Positions 24,833 to 34,600 of a stretch of DNA of 36,504 bases are shown here, piece by piece. The position numbers and the translations under genes are program-made. Origin of the DNA: Candidatus Zipacnadia bacterium (lineage in GTDB: Bacteria > Armatimonadota > Zipacnadia > Zipacnadales > UBA5352); NCBI GenBank assembly GCA_029820945.1, contig JALGUJ010000038.1, forward strand, positions 1-36,504, in the 5' to 3' direction. Numbering within the stretch: the stretch's first letter is position 1; the number at the start of each line of letters is the position of its first letter. The notes below the pieces were generated by a model. That model worked only from the letters and a program-made list of their open reading frames with translations, was not told the DNA's origin and made no database searches.

Positions 24833-25615
24833 CTACCCACCGATGCGCTCCACCTTCTCGCCCAGCACCTCGCTGATCGGGTCGCCGTCACGCGCGGAGA
24901 GGCCGACGTGCAGGTGCTGGCGCCAGCCCTCCGCGTAGCGCACCGCCGAGTCGCTCATGTCTGCGACCTGCTCGGCCATCTCCTTCATGGCGTCGATGTA
25001 GGCGTCCTTGCCCTGCGAGACGTCCAGCCAGTCCTTCTGGGACCTGTGCTCGCGGAGCATGGCCTCCTTGGCGTCCATCTTCTCGGTCACGTCCACGAGG
25101 AGGGAGGGCACGATCGGGTTGCGCATCGGGTCGAGGTTGCCCAGCGGCTGGGCGTGGTAGATGTAAACGTCCTGGAAGGTCGGGACCTCGCGCGGGATGC
25201 TCTGCCAGTTGCGCATGCCCCGGCAGAAGCAGGCGCTGACCATCAGCCGGCTGGTGTTCATGTGGTCTTCCATGTAGTCCTGCGGCGAGTGGGTGAGGAC
25301 GATGTTGGGCCTGATCTGGCGCACGCGCGCGGTGACGCGGCGCAGCAGCTCGTCCTCGTAGTAGATCTCGATGTCGTTGACGAGCCCGCGGTGGTACTCC
25401 GCGCCGATGATGGCGGCGGCGTTGCGGGCCTCGCGGCCCCGGATGCGGATGATCTCCTCATGCGTGTGCTCGGCGGTCCCGCAGTTGCCGTTGCCGACCG
25501 TCATCACGTGCAGCTCATAGCCGGCGCCGCCGAGCAGCGCCAGCGTGCCGGCCATCAGGAACTCGACGTCGTCGGGATGAGCGCCTACCGCGAGGGCGAC
25601 CTTCTCCTCGGACAT
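24833..25615 (-). CDS. PIG-L family deacetylase
   Basis: The 260-residue protein has the zinc-binding family motif G-A-H-P-D-D-V-E at residues 11-18 and the second motif H-S-P-Q-D-Y-M-E-D-H near 110. This makes it a LmbE/PIG-L-type N-acetyl hydrolase. Members remove acetyl groups from N-acetylglucosamine-like sugars on inositol, bacillithiol or mycothiol precursors, or from other amino sugars. The substrate here is unknown. No signal peptide is present. GGAG lies nine bases before the ATG at 25615. It is divergent from a ceramidase-like gene across a repeat-bearing region. Confidence 0.85.
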   Translation of the reverse strand: MSEEKVALAVGAHPDDVEFLMAGTLALLGGAGYELHVMTVGNGNCGTAEHTHEEIIRIRGREARNAAAIIGAEYHRGLVNDIEIYYEDELLRRVTARVRQIRPNIVLTHSPQDYMEDHMNTSRLMVSACFCRGMRNWQSIPREVPTFQDVYIYHAQPLGNLDPMRNPIVPSLLVDVTEKMDAKEAMLREHRSQKDWLDVSQGKDAYIDAMKEMAEQVADMSDSAVRYAEGWRQHLHVGLSARDGDPISEVLGEKVERIGG

Positions 25616-25776
25616 GGCTATCGTCTCCAGCTCAGGTCGATGGATGCGACGCCGGGGGTATTCGCGCGGGGCGACGCCGTCTCCTCCCCGACAACGGCGA
25701 GGGCAACGGCTTCGTACAGGATGGGCAGGATGAAGGCAAAGGCAGAGGTGTACGGCGACGGCGGGTGTCGTTGGAG

Positions 25777-25798
25777 AGGCCGGCCCCCGTGCCGGCCT
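25777..25798. repeat. intergenic palindrome, copy 2 of a two-copy family
   Basis: A perfect 8-bp stem (25777-25784 with 25791-25798) encloses a six-base loop. The left flank GTCGTTGGAG and much of the stem match the palindrome near 8774-8805. Confidence 0.55.
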
Positions 25799-25830
25799 GT
25801 GTCCTTGGCGTTGCCCGGCCGTCGAGGAGG

Positions 25831-25850
25831 GGCGAGGTTCCTTGCTCGCC
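25831..25850. repeat. second hairpin of the PIG-L/ceramidase spacer
   Basis: GGCGAG at 25831-25836 pairs with CTCGCC at 25845-25850 across an eight-base loop, just downstream of the first palindrome. It may be part of the same repeat unit. Confidence 0.35.
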
Positions 25851-25985
25851 GGGTCGTTGCCGTGCCGTGGTGGCGATGGAGGAGCGTCGCCGCCGGGGAC
25901 GAATACCACCGACCAGGATGCGGCAAACCCGTTGGAAGTCCGAGCGCCCCGGCCGGACGCCGTTGTGGAAGGGATGGGCAGACCG

Positions 25986-27293
25986 ATGCAGATCGGCTTC
26001 GCCACCGCCAACATCACCCCCAGCTACGGGATGGAGGTCCCGGGCGGGATGAGCAAGCGCTTCACCAAGGGCGTTCACGACGAGCTGCTCATGTCCGCGG
26101 CGGTCTTCGACGACGGCGAGAGCACCGTCGCGCTCGTGGGAGTGGACGCGCTCTCGATCAAACACTCGATGTGCGAGCGGGCGCGGGAGATCATCCACGA
26201 GGCCACGCAGATCCCGCCCGAGCATGTCATGTTCGGCGCCTCGCACACCCACGCGGGCGGCCCGGCCAGCGACCTCTTCGACTCGGAGTCGGACCCCGAG
26301 TACCTGCGGCACATGTCGCGCCAGGCCGCCACGGCGGTCATCGACGCGAACCGCACAAAGCAGGAGCTGCTGCTCGGCGTGGGCGTGGGCGAGGTCGCGG
26401 GCGTGGCGCATCCGCGGCGTTGGATCATGAAGGACGGGACCCAGCGCTCGCACCCGCGCGCCGACCAGCCGGAAATGGACCATCCACAGGGCGAGCTGGA
26501 CGAGTCGTGCAACGTCATCGGCGTGGCCGACGCGGACGGCGGCCTGCGCGGCTGCGTCGTCAACTTCACCTGCCACGGCACCACCGGCTGGGGCGCGGGC
26601 TACGCGTCGGCGGACTGGATCGGCTATATGCGCCGGTGCCTGCAGCGGGCCTTCGGCGAGGACTTCGGCGTAGTCTTCCTGCAGGGCGCATGCGGCGACG
26701 TCACGCAGGTCGACAACACCGCCGACGAGGACTACGTGCAGTCCGGGCCGATCGCCGCGCGGCGTGTGGGCGGCTCGGTGGCGGGCGAGGCGATGAAGCT
26801 GCTGTCGCAGATGCGGTTCGAGGAGCAGATGGCGGTGGCGGGCACACGGGTGAGCATCGAGCTGGAGCCGCGCCGGCCCACCGAGGAGCAGCTTGCGTGG
26901 GCTCGCGAGCACGCCGGCGGCGATGAGCGCAACACCGACCGCTGGGGCACGGACGGGATCTGGTCGCGCGAGTGGCTGAACCTGGCGGCCATGAACGAGG
27001 AGGAGCCGTTGGTCCCCTGCGAGCTGCAGGTGATCGGCATCGGCGACACCGCGTTTGCCGGCAATCCCGGCGAGTTCTTCTGCTCGCTGGGCATGGACAT
27101 CAAGCGCGGCAGCCCGTTCGCCAACACCTTCGTGGTGGAGCTGGCGAACGGTTGCGTGGGCTACGTGCCAACCGAGGACGCGTACGAGGGCGGCTACGAG
27201 TCGCAGATGGCGCCGTCGAGCAAGCTGGTGCCAGGCTCGGGCGAGCAGATCGTGGCGGCGACGATCGAGCTGCTGAATGAGCTGAACCGATAG
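25986..27293 (+). CDS. neutral/alkaline ceramidase-like (non-lysosomal) N-terminal-domain protein, paralog 1
   Basis: The 435-residue protein resembles the N-terminal domain of neutral ceramidases. It begins G-F-A-T-A-N-I-T-P. The family metal sites are recognisable as His87/His89 in S-H-T-H-A-G-G-P, His197 in T-C-H-G-T-T, Glu363 in N-P-G-E-F-F and Tyr393 in G-Y-V-P-T-E-D. In characterised ceramidases the nucleophile is the Ser of G-D-V-S-P-N; here the aligned motif is C-G-D-V-T-Q (Thr240). There is no signal peptide, unlike secreted ceramidases, and the C-terminal immunoglobulin-like domain is missing. The ATG at 25986 is preferred to one four codons upstream because the paralog starts at the same place. 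A hydrolase or amidase role is inferred; ceramide as the substrate is not supported. Confidence 0.8.
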   Translation: MQIGFATANITPSYGMEVPGGMSKRFTKGVHDELLMSAAVFDDGESTVALVGVDALSIKHSMCERAREIIHEATQIPPEHVMFGASHTHAGGPASDLFDSESDPEYLRHMSRQAATAVIDANRTKQELLLGVGVGEVAGVAHPRRWIMKDGTQRSHPRADQPEMDHPQGELDESCNVIGVADADGGLRGCVVNFTCHGTTGWGAGYASADWIGYMRRCLQRAFGEDFGVVFLQGACGDVTQVDNTADEDYVQSGPIAARRVGGSVAGEAMKLLSQMRFEEQMAVAGTRVSIELEPRRPTEEQLAWAREHAGGDERNTDRWGTDGIWSREWLNLAAMNEEEPLVPCELQVIGIGDTAFAGNPGEFFCSLGMDIKRGSPFANTFVVELANGCVGYVPTEDAYEGGYESQMAPSSKLVPGSGEQIVAATIELLNELNR

Positions 27294-27467
27294 CCACCAG
27301 CGGCGGCTCACGGCGGCTGTGGGGTCGCCGTGTGCCGTCGCCGTCGGAGGGGCCGCCTGAGCGTCCGGTCGAGCGTCGGCGAGACCGGAAGCGAAGTCGG
27401 CCCGCGTGCCAGCGCGAGCAGTTCGCGCGGAACGACGCACGACCACCCCCTGCTCGGAGCGTCCTCC

Positions 27468-30005
27468 TCAGCCCTCCAGCGGCGCGTAGAGGTCGGCGTA
27501 GCGGTCGCGCGGGCCGCGCAGGAGGTAGTCGCGGCCGAGGCTGAAGGTCGGCGGCAGGTCGCCCGCGCGCGCCATCTGCCGCTGCAGCATCGCGTCCACG
27601 AAGGCCTCGCGCTCGGCCATCAGCGCGCGGTGGGCCGCCAGATTCGCGTCCGTCTTCTCCTCCTGCCAGCGCGCCAGCCTGCGGTAGCATTCCGTGGTGA
27701 TGCGCAGGTAGTCGAAGCCGTCGCGGAAGTACTCGATGCGCGCGCGCACATCGTCCGAGTCGGCCTGTGCCTCCGCCTCGTCGAGCAGCTCGGCGCAGCG
27801 ATGGAGCCAGCCTTCGGTGAAGCAGTGCAGATACCACTCCGAGGTCGGGCGGCGTTCGCCGTGGAACGGCTCGCCCATCACCGGCTCGAAGTGGCCCAGC
27901 TCGCGGTAGCGGTCCGACGCCTCGAAGAGCGTCTCGAAGTACTCGCGCATCATCCCGGCCGCCTGCCCGAAGAGCCCGTCGCAGAACTCGCCGAACAGCT
28001 CCTGCTCATCCAGCGTCGGGTCGCGCTGCAGCCGGGAGTAGACGTAGTAGCCGGGCGCCTCGGTGGACCAGCACTCGCCGCCCCCGCAGAGGTAGAAGGC
28101 CTCCACCCCCGCATCGACCATGCGCCGGACCTCCGAGGCCACGTACTGGTGCGAACTCTTCGGCCCGAAGGCGATGCGCTGGTAGAGGCCCCACCAGTAG
28201 ACATAGGCCGTGAAGCGCTCGTGCCAGGCCGTCCAGCGGTCGATGAGCGACGGCGGGCTGTGCGTGAACTCGACGACGACGTTGTCGCCGAAACGCTCGA
28301 CGGCGTCGGGCACCTCGCCGGTCGGGCCGTAGGAGATGATGAGCACCTTCCGGTCGGGGTGGCTCGCGGCGATCTCGCGCGCCAGCCAGTCATGGAAGAG
28401 GTGGATGCGGTCGGCGGGCACGCCCGGCACCCACCAGCCGACGTCCTCACGGTAGTCGTCCAGCGCCTCGCAGCGGTCGCAGCGACAGCGCTGCCAGCCG
28501 TCCGTCTGCCCCAGCTCCACCCACTCGAAGCCGGTGTCGAAGATGGCGCGAAGCTGGGCGAGCGCGGCCGCGCGCATCTCGGGGTTGGTCACGCACAGGT
28601 GGTTGCCCTCGCGCCGCCGCCGGCCATCGATCAGCGAGAACCACTCGGGGTGCTCGTCGAAGTGCTCCTGCTCGGGGATCAGCGCGTACCACAGGTGCCC
28701 GCCGCGGTGGCGGATGAAGACGCTGGAGCCCAGCAGGTGCCTGCGGCACCACTGGTCATCCCGCGACAGCGAGCCCAGCGAGTACGTTCGCCACGGGCGC
28801 TCGCGCAGGTCCATGGGCGGGATCTGTAGCGTCGGCCGCTCGGGCACGATCTCCCCCAGGCGCCCGGGCATCAGCCAGCGCACGCCGCAGTGATCCTGGA
28901 GGAAGGCATGGACGGCGTTGGAGGTGCCGCGCTTGCTGCGCATCGGGTCGCCCGCATTGCCCGGGTCGTCGCCGAGAAGCGCGTCGTGGCCCAGCAGCAC
29001 CAGGCGGCCGCTCCCGGCGCGGATCAGGTACTCGTCGCCGGCCAGGTCGTCGGGCAGGTCCAGCTCGCGGGTGAGGGCGCTCTCCCCCACCAGCACCAGG
29101 CTGCCCTGAGGCGGGGAGCTGTCGCAGGCCAGCGGGAGCCGGGCCCCCGTGATGCGCGCGAGCACCCGGCGCAGCTCCAGCGCGGGCTCAAGCTGCAGCG
29201 GGGAGGCATCCTCGGCCACGACGATCGTCGCGCCCGGAACGCCATCGCGCGCCAGGACGACTCCGCCGCCGGCCGCGTCGAACTCCTGCACCCTGATGGC
29301 CGCGGGCTCCATCCCCCGCGCGTGCTGCAACTCGGCCTCAAGCTCGTCCGGCGCGAGGGCGCGGTCGGAGATGCACAGCTCGTCGAGCACCCCACCCAGT
29401 GACCACTTGTACCCGGGCATGTAGGTGCCGATCAGCAGCGGCGAGTCATCGCGCCACAACCGCGCGGCCTCGATCTGCTCACCGGCGGCCACCTCGCCAT
29501 CGACGACGATCGCCAGCTCACCGTCCCCAAAGGTGAAGGCGAGATGGTGCCAGCCGTCATCGAGTGCGGGCGCCTTGACGGCGTGTTGCTCCCCCGCCGC
29601 ATCGACCACGGAGAAGTTGAGACCGCCCTCCTGGAAGGCGTATGCGGTGAAGCGGTCGCCAGGGCGGCCCTTGCGGAAGAAGATCTGGACCTTCGAGCTC
29701 TCCCGATACCACCAGAGCTGCACGGTGAAGTGATCGCCGAACAGGGAATCGGGCTCGACGCCGACCGTCAGATACTCGTTGGACTCGGCGCCACCGAAGC
29801 GCAGACCCCCGCCCACGCGGCCATTGGCCCACTCCGCGCCGAGAATCAGCGCATCGTTGCCGGCCGGCGCGTGGTCATACGCCATCAGGCCGGCGCCCTC
29901 ATCGAGGGGCCAGTAGCCGACCACCTCGCCGGGCGCCGGGGCCGCACGCAGCATGAGCACGCAGATGAGGACGGTCGCGCACAGCAGGCTCTCTCCGCGG
30001 AGCAT
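27468..30005 (-). CDS. secreted LamG + DUF4838 protein
   Basis: The 845-residue protein has a signal peptide (about residues 1-26, ending P-A-P-G). A LamG/concanavalin-like domain spans about 28-215, with G-Y-W-P-L-D-E-G-A-G, W-H-H-L-A-F-T-F and L-D-E-L-C-I-S-D-R-A. It is followed by a GH20b-like alpha/beta segment, with L-Q-L-E-P-A-L-E-L-R-R-V-L and L-V-L-V-G-E-S. A DUF4838 region then covers about 350-650, including the C-R-C-D-R-C-E-A-L-D-D motif and W-V-E-L-G-Q-T-D-G-W. DUF4838 proteins resemble beta-N-acetylhexosaminidase-type barrels and are linked to glycan breakdown. GGGGGAGAG lies just before the ATG at 30005. The gene is convergent with paralog 1 and divergent from paralog 2 of the ceramidase-like genes. 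Confidence 0.8.
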   Translation of the reverse strand: MLRGESLLCATVLICVLMLRAAPAPGEVVGYWPLDEGAGLMAYDHAPAGNDALILGAEWANGRVGGGLRFGGAESNEYLTVGVEPDSLFGDHFTVQLWWYRESSKVQIFFRKGRPGDRFTAYAFQEGGLNFSVVDAAGEQHAVKAPALDDGWHHLAFTFGDGELAIVVDGEVAAGEQIEAARLWRDDSPLLIGTYMPGYKWSLGGVLDELCISDRALAPDELEAELQHARGMEPAAIRVQEFDAAGGGVVLARDGVPGATIVVAEDASPLQLEPALELRRVLARITGARLPLACDSSPPQGSLVLVGESALTRELDLPDDLAGDEYLIRAGSGRLVLLGHDALLGDDPGNAGDPMRSKRGTSNAVHAFLQDHCGVRWLMPGRLGEIVPERPTLQIPPMDLRERPWRTYSLGSLSRDDQWCRRHLLGSSVFIRHRGGHLWYALIPEQEHFDEHPEWFSLIDGRRRREGNHLCVTNPEMRAAALAQLRAIFDTGFEWVELGQTDGWQRCRCDRCEALDDYREDVGWWVPGVPADRIHLFHDWLAREIAASHPDRKVLIISYGPTGEVPDAVERFGDNVVVEFTHSPPSLIDRWTAWHERFTAYVYWWGLYQRIAFGPKSSHQYVASEVRRMVDAGVEAFYLCGGGECWSTEAPGYYVYSRLQRDPTLDEQELFGEFCDGLFGQAAGMMREYFETLFEASDRYRELGHFEPVMGEPFHGERRPTSEWYLHCFTEGWLHRCAELLDEAEAQADSDDVRARIEYFRDGFDYLRITTECYRRLARWQEEKTDANLAAHRALMAEREAFVDAMLQRQMARAGDLPPTFSLGRDYLLRGPRDRYADLYAPLEG

Positions 30006-30260
30006 GGCTCTCTCCCCCAACTCGGCCGCGGGCCCGCAGGTGCGTGGGCGCGCGGCAGCGAAATTGCGTCGGCGCGGTCATCGAACGCGATGGGTGAGAA
30101 ATTCGAGACGCGGCGGGCAATGCCCTCCGAGGGTCTCACGCCCGCACGCAGAGGGACAGGGTCCGGAGGTCGAAGCCACCGTTACTCACGTGCCTATTGC
30201 CGCCTGCCCATGCCCGCCGGCGCGAGGGGATCGGCAGCAGCGCGAAGGGAGCACACACCC

Positions 30261-31607
30261 ATGCAGATCGGATTCAGCGCAGCCAACATCACCCCCAGCT
30301 ACGGGATGGAGAAGCCCGGAGGGACGGGGAAGTCATACATCCAGGGCGTGCACGACGACTGCCTCGCCAGCGCCGCCTACATCGGCGACGGGGACAGCGC
30401 CATCGCTATCGTGGGGCTGGACACGCTCTCGGTCCCGCACTCGGTGTGCGATGCCGCGCGGGAGATCATACTGGAGGCTATCGCACTGCCGCCGGAGCGG
30501 GTAATGTTCGGCGCGTCACACACCCACACCAGCGGTCCCATCGCGGCCGGGTTCATCTCCGAGATCGACGACAGCTACGCGCGCCACGTCGCGCGCCAGT
30601 CGGCCACCGCGGTGATTGACGCACACCGGAAGGCCGAGGAGCTGATGATCGGCGTGGGGACGGGCGAGGCGGTCGGCGTCGCGCACCCGCGCCGGTGGTA
30701 TCTCACCGACGGGCGTATGGTCAGCCATCCGCGCAGCCAGTTCAAGGACCTGATGGACCGGCCGCACTGCGAGCAGGACCAGACGGTCGGCGTGGTGGGC
30801 GCCTCGGACGCCGACGGGAACCTGCGCGGCTGCATCGTGAACTTCGCCTGCCACGGCACCACGGGCCTGGGCGCGGGTGGCCTGGCCTCATCCGATTGGA
30901 TCCACTTCCTGCGCGAGGGGCTCAAGGGCGTCTTCGGCGAGGACTTCGGCGTGGTCTTCGTCAACGGCGCCTGCGGCGACATCACCCAGGTGGACAACAC
31001 CGCCGACCCGGACTACGTGCAGTCCGGCCCGATCGCGGCTCGCCGTGTGGGGATGACCATCGCGGGCGAGGCGCTGAAGGTGTTGATGCAGATGGAGTTC
31101 GCCGACCACGCTGCGGTGCAGGCTGCGCGCACGGTCATCAAGCTGCAGCCGCGCGAGATCACCGACGAGATGCTCGAGTGGGCTGAGCAGCACCTGGAGA
31201 GCGACGAGGTGGTCGAGGGGCGCTGGTTCCCCGACCGCACCTGGGCGCGCGAGTGGATCGAGCTGGACAAGATGAACCGCGAGGAGCCGGAGATACCCGC
31301 CGAGTTGCAGGCGCTGACGGTCGGCGAGGCGGCGTTCGTCTCCAACCCGGGCGAGTACTTCTCCAAGCTCGCCATGGACATCAAGCGCGGCAGCAAGTTC
31401 GACCCGACCTTCGTGGTCGCGCTGGCCAACGGCTGCGTCGGCTACGTGCCGACCGAGGACTCCTACGCCGACACCTACCTGCCGGCGGAGGGCGAGCGGT
31501 TCACGGGCGGCTACGAGACGACGCCGGCGCGCTCGTCGAAGGTCGCCCCGGGCTCGGGGGAGCAGATCGCGGCGGCCTGCATCGAGCTGGTGAACTCGCT
31601 GGCGTAG
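30261..31607 (+). CDS. neutral/alkaline ceramidase-like N-terminal-domain protein, paralog 2
   Basis: The 448-residue protein is a close paralog of the 25986-27293 product. Their first 20 residues are nearly identical and they are co-linear throughout. The metal-site residues are again in place, as His87/His89, His198, Glu365 and Tyr395. The nucleophile position reads C-G-D-I-T-Q with Thr242. It differs by a small insertion near residue 407-417 (L-P-A-E-G-E-R-F). No signal peptide is present. GGGAG lies nine bases before the ATG at 30261. It probably arose by duplication and then separation by the DUF4838 gene. Its hairpin-rich 3' end is convergent with the heparinase-like gene. Confidence 0.8.
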   Translation: MQIGFSAANITPSYGMEKPGGTGKSYIQGVHDDCLASAAYIGDGDSAIAIVGLDTLSVPHSVCDAAREIILEAIALPPERVMFGASHTHTSGPIAAGFISEIDDSYARHVARQSATAVIDAHRKAEELMIGVGTGEAVGVAHPRRWYLTDGRMVSHPRSQFKDLMDRPHCEQDQTVGVVGASDADGNLRGCIVNFACHGTTGLGAGGLASSDWIHFLREGLKGVFGEDFGVVFVNGACGDITQVDNTADPDYVQSGPIAARRVGMTIAGEALKVLMQMEFADHAAVQAARTVIKLQPREITDEMLEWAEQHLESDEVVEGRWFPDRTWAREWIELDKMNREEPEIPAELQALTVGEAAFVSNPGEYFSKLAMDIKRGSKFDPTFVVALANGCVGYVPTEDSYADTYLPAEGERFTGGYETTPARSSKVAPGSGEQIAAACIELVNSLA

Positions 31608-31609
31608 AA

Positions 31610-31641
31610 AGGCGGGGCGGGCAAGGAAGCCCGCCCCGCCT
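31610..31641. terminator. perfect 13-bp hairpin between convergent genes
   Basis: Bases 31610-31622 pair exactly with 31629-31641 across a six-base loop, directly between two convergent stop codons. An 8-bp second hairpin (31645-31652 with 31655-31662) overlaps the stop of the minus-strand gene. The position and strength support a two-way terminator, although no U-tract follows. Confidence 0.65.
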
Positions 31642-31655
31642 GGACGGCTGAACCT

Positions 31656-34600
31656 TCAGCCGCCCGTGGGCAGGTTCAGCCGCGCCTGCCCGGCGGTGCT
31701 CATGTCCCATGTGTGCGGGCCGGTGAGGGCGGCGCTCGCGATTGAGGGCCAGACCACCTCGTCCCCCACGCCGTAGTCGAACACCTCGAACCACGTGCCC
31801 TCGGGGAAGTCGGCGGCGAGCTTCTGGGCCGTCGCGTCCGGGTGGACCTCAGGGTCGATGAGCGCAAACGCGCCGTTGCGCACCTCGTTGATGCGGTACT
31901 CGGCGGAGCCATCTGCGTTCCGGATACGCGCGCCCTCGTAGTAGCCGAAGCGGTGCAACACGAAGGGCGTGTCGGTCAGCACCCGGTGGTCGGCTACGCC
32001 CGTGACGTGCCCGGTGCCGATGCGCGAGTCCGTGGCGAGGGACAGCCTGACGCCATCATCGAGGCGCTCGGCTCCCAGCACCTCACAGGCGACGCGCCGC
32101 GCGTCGTTCGCGACGAAGATCACGCGCCCAACCATGGCCTCGGGGGCCGGCGGCGGCGGCGAGATGGTGATCGTGTGCGCGTCGTGGTCTACGGCCGTGA
32201 CCTTACCCCGGTACTCGGCCACGTCGGTCTCGATCCCCACGCCGCCCCTCTCCAGCACCGTCCCACCCACCAGCGAGATCGCGACCGGCTTGCCCTCGCG
32301 CTCGCGGACGAGCCCGACGCGTCCGGCGAAGCGCAGGCCGTCCGGGGTGGTGCGCTCCACGCTCGGGTCGGCCGACCAGAGGATCGTGTCCACGCGGCCG
32401 TCAGCCAGCTCCACGCGGCAGGCGCCCGCGCTGAAGCCGGCCTCGTCGTCGCCGGACAGCTCCAGGGGCGTGGCGCTGCGGATGATCGGCTCGCCCTCGT
32501 AGGGCTCGAGAATCGCGAGCACCTGTGTGCGTGGGGCCTCGCCAACCTCCACCGCGCCGGGGTTGTGCATCATGATCCACTTCATCTCGTAGGGTGAGCC
32601 GCCGGAGGCGGCCCTGCCGTCCGTGATGGCGACCTCGAGCGGCTCGCCGGTGCCGGTCCGCGCCTGCAGGATATGCTGCCGCAGGTGAAGGCCGTCGCCG
32701 GTCGCGATAGCCCAGTCGCCGCGCCAGGGCCTCTCCGCGACGCCCCTGTGCACGTTGTAGAGGTGCGGGAATGTGAAGTTGACGCCCCGCCAGCCGTAGG
32801 TGGCATGCAGCGAGCAGCCGTTCGCCTGCATCCACGCCTCATCGGCGTAGGCCACGTCCGGCCCGGCCAGCGTCCCGCCCTGCTGGGCGGCCAGCTCGAT
32901 GCCCTCGGCCGCGTACTCTCCCTCCTGGCAGTGGAAGGCCCACCAGTGCTCCTCGCCGCCCGAGATGCGGTAGAAGTCGATGCAGTAGAACTGCGTGGGC
33001 GAGACGTCCACCAGCGCAAGCATCCGCCGCTGCCAGTAGTCGGGCATCGGCTCGGCGCGCGTACCGTCGTCCGCGAACTCGAAGTGCGCATGGGAGCGGG
33101 CCTCGGCGACGTGCGCCGGCCCGGCGTCGGCAAGGAGCTGCGCGCTGGCGACCTGGCTCAGGTAGGGACCGAACTGCCGCGCCAGGTGGTGGCTGGACCA
33201 CAGCGACTCCCACTGGCCCCAGTTCCGCGGGTAGCCCATGTGCGAGAGGATCTGGCCGCGGAAGGCGTCCAGGCCGATGTCCATGATGTCGTCCTGGGTG
33301 TGTGAGCGAGCGCGGCCGTAGCGCAGCCAGAGGGCGCGCTTGTCCCCGCCGCTACCGCCGCGCAGGATGGCGATCCCGTAGCCGTCGTGCAGGGAGCTCG
33401 CGTCGTTCCAGTCGTCCGGCCACTTCGCCGCCTCCGCCTCGATCTCGTCCCGGGTGAACTCGAAGCCGGGGGAGGGCGACCACCTCGGATGGTTCGCCAG
33501 CGCCCAGGCGAACTTGGGCTCCTCGAATACCCGGTAGGCGTGCTCAAACGCCTCCAGGCTGGCCGAGTGGAAGGTGGTGCGCGGCAGCTCGCCGTATCGG
33601 GGATAACTGCCGGTGTCGCCAATCTCCGGGAAGGAGCGGTCGATGGTGACGGTGTCCATGCAGAAGTCGAAGACGTTGCGGTAGCGGCGGCTCTGCGTGA
33701 GGTCGGGATACTTCTCGCGCGGGTAGACCTCGGGCCGCAGCTCGCGGAGGTGCTCGATCGACTCGATGATCGGCCCCAGAGCGGTGACGTGCATGCTGTT
33801 GTATCCGCCGGTGGACTCGTAGGGCGCGCCGTCGCGGAAGAAGGTGTTGGGCACGAAGACGCGCATCTTGCCCTCGGCGTCGTAGAGCCAGTCCATGAAC
33901 TCGTCGCCGCGCTCGTAGTTGAGCACCTCCGCCATGCGCACCAGCCCGCGCTGCGGATAGGGCTCGTTGGACGCGCACGCGCCGTCCATGCTCCCCTGCA
34001 TCCACACGGCCATCAGGTTCTCCTCGATGAAGCGCCGCACGTCGTCGTGGTTCTGCACCTGGTAGCCCCTGCTCTGGAGGAAGGGGATGATCTCCTCGTC
34101 CCTCTCGATGTCGGGCCAGATCATGTCGTAGGCCTCGGCGTGCGCCCACTGGTGGCGGGGCAGCTCGATGGGGTAGACGGTGAAGCCCGATCGCGCCAGG
34201 CAGGGCCCCTCGCTGAAGGGCGCGGGCCCCAGCCGGTCCACCTGGCTGCGCCGGTTGCGGTGCCGGTGCTGGGTCATGGTGGCCAGGTAGCCGAACTCCT
34301 CGGCCAGCCGGCAGAAGGCGACGAGCGACGTGTGCAGGTACTTCACCTCGCCGGTCGCGACGTAGGCCCGCGCGCAGGAGGGGGCGACCGTCATCATCTC
34401 GCGGCAGTACTGCTGGCACAGCTCGGCGATGAAGCCGTACCGCCTGCCATCCGGCGCCAGGTAGCCGCCGCCGATGCCGTCATCGGGGAACTCCCCCGAT
34501 GTCATGTCACCGTTCGCGAAGTCGTTCGAGGGATACGTCTCGTGGCCCACCGGGCACTCGATCTTCCACGTCCACGGGAAGCTCGTGTCCTTGATCCACG

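Larger units (their letters stand above)
25616..25985. other. 370-bp divergent region between PIG-L and ceramidase-like genes
   Basis: The region contains two hairpins, at 25777-25798 and 25831-25850, and a GGCAACGG/GGCAAAGGCAG-rich stretch from 25695 to 25750 similar to the T-free tract at 15013. I saw no promoter with both -35 and -10 boxes, no RNA gene and no supported open frame. Confidence 0.45.
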
